Assembly (NCBI RefSeq): GCF_013128195.2
Contig: NZ_CP053452.2
Coordinates: 1,550,001-1,614,000, forward strand
DNA from: Frigoriglobus tundricola
GTDB lineage: Bacteria; Planctomycetota; Planctomycetia; Gemmatales; Gemmataceae
Length of the DNA: 64,000 bases
Direction: 5' to 3'
Shown: one piece after another, positions 9,701 through 17,530 of the stretch
Numbering within the stretch: the stretch's first letter is position 1
Layout of the letters: each line of letters starts with the position of its first letter
Position numbers and translations under genes: made by a program
Notes under the pieces: model-generated
Databases searched by the model: none
The model's input: the letters and a program-made list of their open reading frames with translations, nothing else
Told to the model about the DNA's origin: nothing

Positions 9701-10143
9701 TGGCGAAGGACACGGTGCGGGCCGCCTGGGGCGACCGGTACGGCAGCGGGATCTTCCCGGCCGACATCGAGACGCACGAGGTGGACGGCCGAATCGTCTG
9801 CACGCCGCGTGGCGAGCCCGGCCCCGAGCCGTTCCCATCGGTGGCTGTCGCGATCTCCGAAGGCAAGGTGGCCGCGTTCGCGGCGTATGCGGAGCGCGTG
9901 GGCTGTGCGCTCCAGGCGATCCCGAAGAACGCCGCTGTGGACGCCGAACGCGCAGTACGGGCGCAGGTCGCGTGCGCGGCTGTGGCCGATGCGCTCCGCG
10001 TGCCGGTGGAAAGCTGTACGATGGAAGCGCTGGACGCCGGCAGCGGGGCCGCGGTGGTGAGCACGAACGGCCAGCGGTTCCGCGTGCAAACCGGCCGACA
10101 GAAGGACGCCGTCGTCGCCACAACGATGTGCGAGGGTGCGTGA
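6760..10143 (+). CDS. PKS partner protein: acyltransferase-dehydratase-PPTase-like
   Basis: Second subunit of the lipid/polyketide synthase. With ATG 6760 it has 1127 residues; an in-frame GTG at 6718 would add 14. Order: acyltransferase fold about 115-460 (LLFPGEGAQYLNML, then GHSAGEL with Ser222); a low-complexity linker about 468-526; a helical segment (YLDVMEQFLDTQRAVM) resembling one in the first synthase; a double hot-dog dehydratase about 595-900 with His625 (DDHTLGG) and Asp814 (VLVDAAMH); and, from about 965, a region like the N-terminal half of Sfp-type phosphopantetheinyl transferases (NWFFGRLVAKDTVR). That tail lacks the Ser-His of the usual SH motif and the GxDxE metal site (it reads GCALQAI), so it is probably not catalytic. 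The stop codon overlaps the start of the downstream ACP by one base. Confidence 0.88.
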   Translation: MPSTLTEPPPRSAPPAIGWDTELFVLRGDDRAMLGASARALAAAVEEQPGAGLADLAALLGAEMKPGGARLAVVAGSRTDLVARLSRAADRLADPKCKQIRDANGIYYFDSPLTQQGTVALLFPGEGAQYLNMLADLCGVFPEVEETFAWCDRLAEEAGRPESSLRRVLHLPPDATAGDRAAAEAELRGLGPSIFGVLLADQAIFRVIQNLQVPVSAMAGHSAGELGALLASGAMRSQDQHGSRLPEIMEIMQRQESTAGGPDVALLAVGAGRVAVEEAATAVAGGAVVVAMDNCPHQCVAVGPTHLVAAVESALTEKGVISERLPFKRPYHTPLFEPYMGALRELFVDVPFVPPTAPVYSCSTGALFPTDPDAVRQLAVNHWVSPVEFTRMIETMHADGVRVFVECGPRGNLSAFVEDILRGKPFAAVPANLPRKSGPTQINHMVAQLVAHGVDLNLGHLYEGRRPAPPAPLPSHGTVSGASRGPEEGRGEKDRRNTVAFAESEEASRAVTPFPLGRGAGGVGPSAVVHAYLDVMEQFLDTQRAVMTAFLSGHPAPEALPSELFAALDFALPGSDQADAAPVAQLPEADKPLCLLGAIVRHEPGREIVFRRVMDEHEDLYVDDHTLGGRGVSRVEPSQNGLPVLPMTFSLEAMAQAAQLLAPGKVVVAIRNVRMLRWLPFDPEPTTLEVRAAVTLADPETGVVEVKADVRDLGNIFVRDGANKAACDAIVVLADQFPEPPDPLPFALTAEQPCRSTVEDLRRNMFHGPLFQMIRSLGRTGREGIEGTLEVQGRDRWFRSDPDPRVAIDPVLVDAAMHILGAWHLEQPDWSGRILLPIGVNRIDFFGPIPPVGALLKLRGHNEEETARQVRHGVELFAPDGRLWFRMTGASYWRFYLPFGDVNFFGPKDQYYLSTRCPAAEPTTAARSPRCYFLDPPADLQQPVLRASGVRVTMTPREISEFNAWTGTDSARSNWFFGRLVAKDTVRAAWGDRYGSGIFPADIETHEVDGRIVCTPRGEPGPEPFPSVAVAISEGKVAAFAAYAERVGCALQAIPKNAAVDAERAVRAQVACAAVADALRVPVESCTMEALDAGSGAAVVSTNGQRFRVQTGRQKDAVVATTMCEGA
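8171..8315. repeat. Dispersed CT/GA-rich palindromes inside PKS partner gene
   Basis: Two C/T-G/A palindromes lie in the linker of the coding sequence. Bases 8171-8184 and 8220-8233 are perfect 14-nt reverse complements. A second imperfect hairpin spans about 8292-8315. The same C5TTCCCT-type motifs occur in the non-coding stretch 18437-18536, so this looks like intergenic repeat material translated as a Pro/Gly/Arg-rich linker. Confidence 0.6.
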
Positions 10144-10418
10144 TGCGAACCGCGAACGATCTCATGGCGGAACTCTCGCTGGTGGTCCACCGGACGTTCC
10201 CCGACCGCGATTTTTCGGACCCCGTTGATCTGCAAACGCGGGTGTTCGCCGATCTCGGGCTCGCGTCGATCGAACTCGTCGTCCTGGCCGAGCACCTCGA
10301 CGCCCACTTCGGCCGTCGGTTACCGTTCGGCACCTTCCTCAAGGGATTGCGCGACCGCGGCGCCGCCGACTTGACCCTCGCCGAATTGGTAGCATTTTTG
10401 CAGCACCACGTGGGGTGA
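10143..10418 (+). CDS. Stand-alone acyl carrier protein
   Basis: A 91-residue carrier protein. The phosphopantetheine site is Ser42 in the motif DLGLASIELVVLAEHL, followed by the usual helix-turn region and a short C-terminal helix. Its ATG overlaps the preceding TGA by one base, so it is translationally coupled to the AT-dehydratase gene. It probably serves as an extra or starter carrier for the synthase, whose large subunit has only one ACP. It is transcribed with the synthase; the palindromic element at 10429 follows its stop. Confidence 0.88.
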   Translation: MRTANDLMAELSLVVHRTFPDRDFSDPVDLQTRVFADLGLASIELVVLAEHLDAHFGRRLPFGTFLKGLRDRGAADLTLAELVAFLQHHVG

Positions 10419-10428
10419 ATGGCGTTCT

Positions 10429-10538
10429 GTTCGTAGTGACCCGCTTCAGCGGGTCGGGGCGCGCAGCGGCCGCGCGTTCCTGGGCGGACCTGATTCGCCG
10501 CTACGTGGCGAGACCCGCTGAAGCGGGTCACTACGAAC
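10429..10538. repeat. MITE-like element with perfect 27-nt terminal inverted repeats
   Basis: Bases 10429-10455 are the exact reverse complement of 10512-10538, separated by 56 nt. Each arm also contains its own short palindrome (GACCCGCT/AGCGGGTC). It fills the gap between the ACP stop and the hydrolase start at 10557. There is no coding capacity. A small non-autonomous mobile element is inferred. Confidence 0.75.
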
Positions 10539-10556
10539 CACAGCCGAGCGGAACTT

Positions 10557-11399
10557 ATGCCCGAAGTCGAGGTCAACGGTACGCGGCTCTACTACCAGCA
10601 GACCGGCGCGGGGCCGGACGTGGTGCTGCTCCACGCGGTCACGAGCAACCAGGCCGTGTGGGTGTTCAGCGGGCTGGTGGAGGCCCTCGCGCCCGACTTC
10701 CGCGTCACCACCTACGACATGCGCGGGCACGGCGCCAGCGGCCGCCCCGCCACCGGCTACACGTCCGCGGTGATGGCCGACGACTTTCGGCACCTGCACG
10801 CCGCGCTCGGCCTCGCACCGGCGGTCCTCATCGGCCACAGCTTCGGCGGCGTGGTGGGCATGCACACCGCCGCTCTTTGGCCCGCGTGTGTCGCCGGGGT
10901 GGTGCTGTCGGACTCGTTCTTCCCCGGCCTGAAGCACGTGGAACCGAATTTTGGCAAAATGAGCATATGGGGGGATCTGCGGGACACGTTCAAAAAAGTG
11001 GGCGTAGAACTGGGCGAAACCGTGGACTTCGCACGCCTGTTTCGCGAAACTGCCTCTCTGACCGCCGACCGGATGAAGGCCCTGGAGGACATCTACGGGG
11101 CGTTCGGCCGCGGGTGGCTGCGGCAGTTGCCGAAGCTCGCGGAAACGACCTGTGGCGCGGACGTGCTGAGCGAGGCCGGGCTGACCGCCGACGTGCTGGC
11201 CGGAACCGACCGGCCGGTGGTCGCACTGTATGACGAATTTTCGCCCTTCCTCGCGACGTGCCGGTGGCTACAACACCACCTCCCCCGCTGCACCGCCGAG
11301 ATCATCCCGGCCGCGAAACACCTGGCGATGCTCGACAACACCGCCGGCTTCACCGACGCCGTTAAGCGGCACCTGAACCGTCTGGTCGACCAGACCTGA
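10557..11399 (+). CDS. Alpha/beta hydrolase, possible releasing enzyme
   Basis: A 280-residue alpha/beta-hydrolase-fold protein. Visible features are the N-terminal strand with LLHAVTSN at the oxyanion region, YDMRGHGASGRP, the nucleophile elbow GHSFGG (Ser about 98), and a C-terminal AKHLAMLDN segment that should hold the catalytic His. No signal peptide is seen. It sits between the ACP and the ABC transporter on the same strand, with 12 bases to the next gene, so a thioesterase or deacylase role in releasing the synthase product is reasonable. The fold alone does not identify the substrate. Confidence 0.8.
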   Translation: MPEVEVNGTRLYYQQTGAGPDVVLLHAVTSNQAVWVFSGLVEALAPDFRVTTYDMRGHGASGRPATGYTSAVMADDFRHLHAALGLAPAVLIGHSFGGVVGMHTAALWPACVAGVVLSDSFFPGLKHVEPNFGKMSIWGDLRDTFKKVGVELGETVDFARLFRETASLTADRMKALEDIYGAFGRGWLRQLPKLAETTCGADVLSEAGLTADVLAGTDRPVVALYDEFSPFLATCRWLQHHLPRCTAEIIPAAKHLAMLDNTAGFTDAVKRHLNRLVDQT

Positions 11400-11411
11400 C
11401 CGGACCCAACG

Positions 11412-12566
11412 ATGCACTTCCTCGCGTTCATCCTGAAGAACCTCACGCGGCGGCCGATCCGCACCGTGCTGACCGTCCTCGGCCTGGCCGTGGCGGTCGG
11501 CAGCATGATCGCGCTGCTCGGCATCAGCGACAAGGTCGAAAGGGCCGTGGCGGCGGCGTTCGACACCCGGAACGTCGATCTGATCGCGATGCAGAAGGAC
11601 AAGCCGATGGGACTCGACAGCGACTTCAGCGAGTACTTCGTCACCGAGACCCGCAAGATCCCGGAAGTCGCCCGGGTCTCGGAGGGCGTCGTCAGCAACG
11701 CGAACGCGGTGGGCCGCGAGGGCATCCAGTTCCTCGTCCAGGGGTGGCGGCCCGACAACTTCGGGTTCGAGGACATGGACGTGCTCGCGGGCCGCCTGCT
11801 CCGCGCCGGCGACGAGCACAAGGTCGTCCTCGGTCACACGCTCGCGGCCAATCTGGACAAGCAGGTGGGCGACACGGTGTACTTCGTGGCCGACCCCCAG
11901 GTGCCCTACGAGGTGATCGGCGTCATCAAGAGCCCGGTCATCTTCGAGAACGGCGGGGCGATCGTGCCCATGAAGGACGGGCAGGCGCTGACCGGCAAGC
12001 GGGTGACCGGGTTCTCGGTCAAGGTGAAGCAGTCGGAGCCCGGCGCCCCGCCGGCGCTCGAGACCGTGCAGGAGAAGATCGCGGCGCTCCGCGACCCCGA
12101 CGACAAGACCGCCAAGCTCGAAGCCAAAACGCCCGAGAACTACATGCAATCGGTGTCCCAGCTCAAGCTGCTGCGGGCCGTCTCGTGGCTCGTGTCGGTG
12201 ATCGCGTTCGTGATCGGCGTGATCACCATGCTGAACACGATGGCCATGTCGGTGATGGAGCGGACCCAGGAGCTCGGCATCCTCCGGGCGGTCGGCTGGC
12301 CCAGCGTCCGGGTGATGCAAATGGTCCTGGGCGAGGCGGTGTTCCTGGCGCTGGCGGCGGCGGCCGCGGGCACCGGCGCGGCCGCCGCCGGGCTGTACGC
12401 CCTGACCCGCTCGCCCCGGGTGAACGGGTTCGTCGAACCGGGGCTGTCGCTCTGGGTGGTCCTGGTCGGAACGGTGATCACCGTGTTCATCGGCGTGGTC
12501 GGCGGCGCGTACCCCGCGTTCCGCGCCGCGCGGCTGCTGCCCACAGAGGCCCTCCGCCATGACTGA
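11412..12566 (+). CDS. ABC transporter permease, MacB/FtsX type
   Basis: A 384-residue membrane subunit. One N-terminal transmembrane helix (about 17-38) is followed by a periplasmic MacB_PCD-like domain (about 40-260) and three C-terminal helices (about 256-280, 310-335, 350-372) forming one FtsX core. It includes the typical MSVMERTQELGILRAVGWP coupling segment. Members of this family dimerise and drive lipids, peptides or antibiotics outward by mechanotransmission. It overlaps the ATPase gene by 8 bases. Position directly after the synthase and hydrolase suggests export of the lipid product, comparable to the Dev exporter of heterocyst glycolipids, though no HlyD-type adaptor is adjacent. 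Confidence 0.88.
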   Translation: MHFLAFILKNLTRRPIRTVLTVLGLAVAVGSMIALLGISDKVERAVAAAFDTRNVDLIAMQKDKPMGLDSDFSEYFVTETRKIPEVARVSEGVVSNANAVGREGIQFLVQGWRPDNFGFEDMDVLAGRLLRAGDEHKVVLGHTLAANLDKQVGDTVYFVADPQVPYEVIGVIKSPVIFENGGAIVPMKDGQALTGKRVTGFSVKVKQSEPGAPPALETVQEKIAALRDPDDKTAKLEAKTPENYMQSVSQLKLLRAVSWLVSVIAFVIGVITMLNTMAMSVMERTQELGILRAVGWPSVRVMQMVLGEAVFLALAAAAAGTGAAAAGLYALTRSPRVNGFVEPGLSLWVVLVGTVITVFIGVVGGAYPAFRAARLLPTEALRHD

Positions 12567-13284
12567 CGGCCCCTCCCACCTGCTGTTCGCCGACCGCGTG
12601 GCCAAGACCTACCCCGACGGCGACGTGCACGCCCTCAACGGCGTCACCCTCGGGGTGCGCGCGGGGCAGTCGGTGGCCATCACCGGGCCGTCGGGGTGCG
12701 GCAAGTCCACCCTGCTGAACCTGCTCGGGATGCTCGACCGGCCGGACAGCGGCCAGGTGCTCTTCCGCGGCCGGGCCGTTACCACGCGGCGCGAGATCGA
12801 CCGGTTCCGCGCCCGGCACATCGGGTTCGTGTTCCAGTCGTTCTTCCTGCTGCCGACGCTGACGGCGCGCGAGAACGTGCAGGTGCCGATGTTCGAGGGG
12901 CCGCCGCGGACCGGCCGCGAGCGCGCCCAGAAGGCGGACGAGCTGCTCGAGCTGGTCGGCATGGCGGGCCGCGCCCGGCACCGGCCGCTGCAACTGTCCG
13001 TCGGCGAGCGCCAGCGCGTGGCCCTCGCCCGCGCGCTGGCCAACGACCCGGTCCTGCTCCTCGCCGACGAGCCGACCGGGAACCTGGACTCGGACAACGC
13101 CGACAAAGTGCTCGACCTGCTCAGCGCCCTCCAGAAGAAGCACAACCTGGCGCTGATCGTCGTGACGCACAGCCAGGAGGTGGCCGACCGGGCCGATCGC
13201 GTCGTCAAGATGCGCGACGGGCGGATCGTCTCCGACTCGGGGTCCGACCTCGTTCCGGCCCCGGACCCCGCGGCCACCGGTTGA
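12559..13284 (+). CDS. ABC transporter ATP-binding protein, MacB/LolD type
   Basis: A 241-residue ATPase partner of the preceding permease. Walker A is GPSGCGKST (43-51), the Q-loop lies in FVFQSFFLL, the signature reads LSVGERQRVALARA (LSVGE in place of LSGGQ), Walker B is LLLADEPTGNLD, and the switch His is in VVTHSQE. It is soluble and cytoplasmic. The ATG lies inside the end of the permease gene, so the pair is translationally coupled. It closes the plus-strand synthase/export group; the next gene is 170 bases away. Confidence 0.92.
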   Translation: MTDGPSHLLFADRVAKTYPDGDVHALNGVTLGVRAGQSVAITGPSGCGKSTLLNLLGMLDRPDSGQVLFRGRAVTTRREIDRFRARHIGFVFQSFFLLPTLTARENVQVPMFEGPPRTGRERAQKADELLELVGMAGRARHRPLQLSVGERQRVALARALANDPVLLLADEPTGNLDSDNADKVLDLLSALQKKHNLALIVVTHSQEVADRADRVVKMRDGRIVSDSGSDLVPAPDPAATG

Positions 13285-13457
13285 ACGTGAGCCCTTCGCC
13301 TTCGGCTTGAAATTCTCGGCCCCGTCAGCCATACGCGGTGCTCTTGAACCCTACACGTTTGCGGCATCGTCCGCCCGCGGGCGCCGCCGCGTCACGCCCT
13401 GCAATCTCTCGTTGTGACCACCGCCGCCCCGAGTGGACCCGGACACGAGCGCTTGCC

Positions 13458-14831
13458 ATGAACTACCGCATCGTCGCGGCACCCGCCCTTCTCGTCACGC
13501 TCACGGTTTGCGCGTGGCAAGGGAAGAACCTGATCACCCGTTCGGAACCGACAGACGCGAGTGCGCCCGAGCTAACAACGCCCCCGGGTGACGACGGGGT
13601 CGCGGCTGACTACAGCGAGGTGGAGCGCCTCTGGCGCGAATACCGGGGTTCGAAAGATTTCATCAAGGAGAACAGTGAGAAGCGCATCGCGGCGTGGAAG
13701 ACCGCGGCCGAAGAGGGCTCCGCCAAGGGCATGGTCCTCTACGCCCGGTGCCTGCAAGACGGCGCGGGCGTAACCAAGGACGCGGTCGATGCAGCGGGCT
13801 GGCTCCGTAAAGCCGCCGAGCTTTCCAACCCGAACGCGATGTTCCTCCTCGCGAAATGTTACTGCGACGGTGAAGGGGTGGCCAAGGACGCAGCCGCGAC
13901 GGTGAGCTGGCTCCGCAAGGCGGCCGAGTTGGGGAACACGGGCGCCATGGTCGATTTGGGGAAGTGCTACCTCGACGGGACGGGCGTACCGCGGGACGTG
14001 AGACAATTGGTGAAGTGTTCGCGCCAAGCCGCCGAGCGGGGCGATCCGATGGGGCTGCACGATCTCGGGGCGTGCTACATCAACGGCGTCGGTGTGGCGA
14101 AGGACGCGGCCAAGGCGGTTCCCTTGTTCCGTCAGGCCGCCGAGCGCGGACTCGCCCTGGGAATGCACGCTCTGGGAGCGTGCTACTTCTACGGCGTGGG
14201 TGTACCGAAGGACGTGGCCGAGGCGGTGAAGTGGTTCCGCAAGGGCGCCGAACTCGGCAACGCGCAAGCGATGGCCGAACTGGGGGCGTGCTACTTCGAA
14301 GGGGACTGTGTGCCGAAGGATGTGGCCGAGGCGGTGAAGTGGTACCGCAAGGGCGCCGAACTCGGAAGCGCGCAAGCGATGAACAATCTGGGCCTGTGTC
14401 ACCGCGATGGAACGGGCGTGGCGAAAGACCTCGGTGAAGCCGCGAAGTGGTACCGCAAGGCCGCCGAGTTCGGATACCCCGAAGCGGTGAACAATTTGGG
14501 TTGGTGTTACCTCACCGGCGATGGCGTGGCGAAAGACGCGGTGGAAGGGGTGAAGTGGTTCCGCAAAGCGGTCGAACTCGGTGACACAAGGGCGATGAAG
14601 AATTTGGGCGGCTGCTACTTCAACGGCTGGGGCGTGGAGCGGAGCGCGGCCGAGGCCGTGAACTGGTACCTCAAGGCCGCGGAGCTGGGGGACACTGACG
14701 CTCAGTTCGTATTACAGCAAATTCGCGAAGCCAACGTCACCGATCCCCGGTCGGGTCCGGCCGGGACCGTCGGCCCTCAGTCCACCGCCACTTCATTCTG
14801 TCCCAGCCCGACGACCAAACTCCGGCCGTAA
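13458..14831 (+). CDS. Secreted Sel1-repeat protein
   Basis: A 457-residue protein starting at MNYRIVAAPALLVTLTVC, a signal-peptide-like segment; an earlier in-frame start at 13338 would put 40 Arg/Pro-rich residues in front and is rejected. From about residue 70 there are nine 36-residue Sel1 (TPR-like) repeats and a partial tenth, each reading roughly KAAELGNxxAMxxLGxCYxxGxGVxKDxxEAV. These solenoids usually scaffold protein complexes at the envelope. The short C-terminal tail is Pro/Thr-rich. Its partner is unknown, and it may be unrelated to the ABC genes upstream. Confidence 0.85.
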   Translation: MNYRIVAAPALLVTLTVCAWQGKNLITRSEPTDASAPELTTPPGDDGVAADYSEVERLWREYRGSKDFIKENSEKRIAAWKTAAEEGSAKGMVLYARCLQDGAGVTKDAVDAAGWLRKAAELSNPNAMFLLAKCYCDGEGVAKDAAATVSWLRKAAELGNTGAMVDLGKCYLDGTGVPRDVRQLVKCSRQAAERGDPMGLHDLGACYINGVGVAKDAAKAVPLFRQAAERGLALGMHALGACYFYGVGVPKDVAEAVKWFRKGAELGNAQAMAELGACYFEGDCVPKDVAEAVKWYRKGAELGSAQAMNNLGLCHRDGTGVAKDLGEAAKWYRKAAEFGYPEAVNNLGWCYLTGDGVAKDAVEGVKWFRKAVELGDTRAMKNLGGCYFNGWGVERSAAEAVNWYLKAAELGDTDAQFVLQQIREANVTDPRSGPAGTVGPQSTATSFCPSPTTKLRP

Positions 14832-15140
14832 GAGGGCACGTGTGCGGTTGCGAAGGCCCCACACTTCTCGTTACCCGTCGGCAAGACAACCTCCCGTTCG
14901 GTGGGCTCCGCGTTCGTGAGTTGGCCGCTCTGGTACCGGGACGTTGAAGCGCGCCGACCCGTTCGCGCCGGAACGAGAATCGCTCCCGCCTGGCGCATTT
15001 TCGGGCCGCGTTTCACCGTTACGCTCAATTCTTGGCTCCAATGCGCACGATTTCCCGACTCCGGTTCAGCGATCTTCTCCCGGCGCAGCTAGGATTCGCT
15101 TGACAAGCGGAATACGCCCTCTTTCGCCGGATGCGATCCT
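14832..15140. other. Intergenic, nothing recognised
   Basis: About 309 bases between the Sel1 gene and the LOV kinase. I see no convincing frame, hairpin or promoter. It presumably carries the kinase promoter. Confidence 0.5.
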
Positions 15141-16730
15141 GTGACCCCTACGCTTCACCTTCGGCCGCCGCAAACCCCGCCGCTCACGCCCCCGCCCTCG
15201 CGCGTGTTGCGACTGGCCGCGGCGCAGTTCGCGCTGCTGCCGCAAGCGGCGGAAGCGATGGCCCTCGGGATGATCGTCACCGACGCCACGCGCCCGGAAA
15301 ACCCGATCGTCTACTGCAACCCCGGTTTCGAGCGGCTCACCGGGTACACGTCCGAGGAGACCCTCGGCCGCAACTGCCGGTTCCTCCAGGGGCCGGACAC
15401 CGACCCGAACGAACTCGCCCGGCTCCGCCTGGCCGTGCGCGAGAAGTGCGCCTGTTCGGTGGTGCTGCGGAACTACCGGAAGGACCGCACGTCGTTCTGG
15501 AACGCCCTGAGCGTCACGCCGCTCGCAGACGCGGACGGGGTGGTGACGCACTTCGTTGGTGTGCTGCACGACATCACCCCCATGAAGGAACTCGAGGCGC
15601 AGTTCCTCCAGGCGCAGAAGATGGAGGTGGTCGGCCGGCTGACCGGGGGCGTGGCGCACGACTTCAACAACCTGTTGACCGTCATCAACGGGTTCACCGA
15701 AGCGGCGCTCGACACCCTCGCCGCGGACCACCCGGCGGCGGCCATGCTGGCGGAGGTCGCGGCCGCCGGCGAGCGCGCCGCCGGACTGACGCGCCAGTTG
15801 CTGGCGTTCAGCCGAAAGGGGACCGGGCGGCGCACCCGCGCGGACCTGAGCGCCACGACGAGCGGGTGCGAGGGGATGATCCGCCGGCTGATCGGGGCCG
15901 GGGTCGCGCTGGTGGTCCGGGTCGGCACCTCAATGGGATCGGTCGCGGTGGATCCCGGCCGCGTCGAACAGATCGTGATGAACCTCGCGATCAACGCCCG
16001 CGACGCGATGCCCGCCGGCGGCACGCTCACCATATCCACGCTGTCCGCGGACGTGCCGAACGGCGCGCCCCATCACGCCGACGTACCGCCGGGCCGCTAC
16101 GCGGTGCTGCGCGTCACCGACACCGGGCACGGAATGGACGCGGCCACCCGCGCCCGCATCTTCGAACCGTTCTTCACCACGAAACCGGCCGGCCGGGGCA
16201 CGGGACTGGGGCTCTCGACCGTTGTCGAAATCGTGCGCGGCGCGGGGGGGCACGTCCGGGTCGAGTCCGAACCGGGGCGCGGGACCGCGTTCACCGTGTA
16301 CCTGCCCCAGGCGATCGCCGCCCCGACGGACCCGGTGCCCGACAGTTCCGGCGAATACCGGATGCGCGGCTGGGAGGTCGTGCTGGTCGTGGACGACGAC
16401 GCCCCGGTACGGGCGGTGATGTGCCTCGCCCTCCGCGCCCGCGGGTACACGGTGCTGGAGGCCGCCGACGCGACCGAGGCGCTGGTGCTGGCCCGCACGC
16501 ACGACGGGCCGATTCACCTCGCGATCAGCGACGTCCTCGTGCCGACCGCGTCCGGAGCGGCGCTCGCCGGCGAACTCCGGGCGGCGCGGCCCGGTCTGCG
16601 GGTGCTACTGGTGTCGGGGTACAGCGGCGAAACGGAGATCGACGAGGGACCGGACGCGGCGTTCCTGGCGAAACCGTTCACGCCCGCGGCCCTCGCCACC
16701 AAGGTCCGCGCGGTTCTCGACCGGACCTGA
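15141..16730 (+). CDS. LOV-domain hybrid histidine kinase with C-terminal receiver
   Basis: A 529-residue predicted blue-light sensor kinase. A PAS domain of LOV type (about 35-148) carries the flavin-adduct motif GRNCRFLQG with Cys79. It is followed by a HisKA helix with the phospho-His173 in GGVAHDFNNLL, a HATPase domain (N-box NLAINARDAM about 281-290, DTGHGMD, GTGLGLS), and a receiver domain (about 412-529) with the DDD acidic pocket and phospho-acceptor Asp464. No transmembrane segment is seen, so it is cytoplasmic. Start is GTG 15141; conserved sequence begins near residue 24. No dedicated response regulator with an output domain lies next to it, so its target is unknown. Confidence 0.9.
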   Translation: MTPTLHLRPPQTPPLTPPPSRVLRLAAAQFALLPQAAEAMALGMIVTDATRPENPIVYCNPGFERLTGYTSEETLGRNCRFLQGPDTDPNELARLRLAVREKCACSVVLRNYRKDRTSFWNALSVTPLADADGVVTHFVGVLHDITPMKELEAQFLQAQKMEVVGRLTGGVAHDFNNLLTVINGFTEAALDTLAADHPAAAMLAEVAAAGERAAGLTRQLLAFSRKGTGRRTRADLSATTSGCEGMIRRLIGAGVALVVRVGTSMGSVAVDPGRVEQIVMNLAINARDAMPAGGTLTISTLSADVPNGAPHHADVPPGRYAVLRVTDTGHGMDAATRARIFEPFFTTKPAGRGTGLGLSTVVEIVRGAGGHVRVESEPGRGTAFTVYLPQAIAAPTDPVPDSSGEYRMRGWEVVLVVDDDAPVRAVMCLALRARGYTVLEAADATEALVLARTHDGPIHLAISDVLVPTASGAALAGELRAARPGLRVLLVSGYSGETEIDEGPDAAFLAKPFTPAALATKVRAVLDRT

Positions 16731-16762
16731 GATGGTCACGACGGGCCGCGGCGAAAAGCCAA

Positions 16763-17410
16763 TTACTCCTTTGCCGGCGTGAACGATTGCAATTCCCTCA
16801 CTTCGTCATCCGTTCCGCGTTTGTGTTTCAATTTGACGAGGCCGATACCGGGAGCGTACCACTCCGTTCTCGTGATCGGCTCTGGAGCCTTTTGCTGCGC
16901 CGGGCCAAATTTCACCGACACTGTGATTTCACTCACAACCGGGAACGCTTTGAATTTGCCGGCCGGCACTTCGACCCATTCGGCTTCCAACACCTTGCAC
17001 TTCTGGCACAACTCGAAGAGGCCGTCTACAAGTCCCGTCCTCGTTTCCCATTTGTCTCCTGCTTTCGGCGGGGATTTGAGCAGGCAAATTGGCGGGTTCA
17101 ATTCCTTACCCGCAAAATCCTTCGAAAATAAGCCCTTATCAGTAACCAAAAACGTTCCGAAATTAGAATGCTCCCCATCGGCTTCCCAACACACCGTGAC
17201 GGTGAGCGCCCCGGCGTCCTTCTTATTAACCTCCGTGACGACCAGCGTCTCCTTCGGATCGTTCGTCTTCCATACCCATTTCGCGCCGGTACGCGTCGGA
17301 AAATAGGGGATCGGAGCGGGCTCTTTTGGAATAGGCGCGGCCGGTGCGAACGTGAAACTGAGTACGGCGAGAGCAAACGCGAGAGCAAACGCGACAACGA
17401 CCCGGCGCAT
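16763..17410 (-). CDS. Secreted protein of unknown function
   Basis: A 215-residue protein with a clear signal peptide (MRRVVVAFALAFALAVLSFT, then APAAPIPKE). The start at 17410 is supported by GGAGAG seven bases upstream; longer in-frame starts at 17437 and 17476 would bury the signal peptide. The mature part is beta-rich, with a Cys pair in CQKCK, and contains GAKWVWK and TEWYAPGIGLVK motifs of a kind I associate with planctomycete lipoprotein-like secreted proteins. I do not recognise the family. The gene converges with the LOV kinase, leaving 32 bases between them. Confidence 0.6.
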   Translation of the reverse strand: MRRVVVAFALAFALAVLSFTFAPAAPIPKEPAPIPYFPTRTGAKWVWKTNDPKETLVVTEVNKKDAGALTVTVCWEADGEHSNFGTFLVTDKGLFSKDFAGKELNPPICLLKSPPKAGDKWETRTGLVDGLFELCQKCKVLEAEWVEVPAGKFKAFPVVSEITVSVKFGPAQQKAPEPITRTEWYAPGIGLVKLKHKRGTDDEVRELQSFTPAKE

Positions 17411-17530
17411 AGCTGTGCTCTCCGCTTGGTTCGACATCACTATCCTAACTCGAGATAATCCGCTCAAGAAATGCAAAAACCTTCGTCCGGCGCCGCGGCA
17501 CCGGATGAAGGCTTCTCGGATCTACTGCTC

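Noticed and set aside
14901-15092. Small plus-strand frame between Sel1 and LOV-kinase genes
   Set aside because: No ribosome binding site, no similarity, composition like flanking non-coding DNA.
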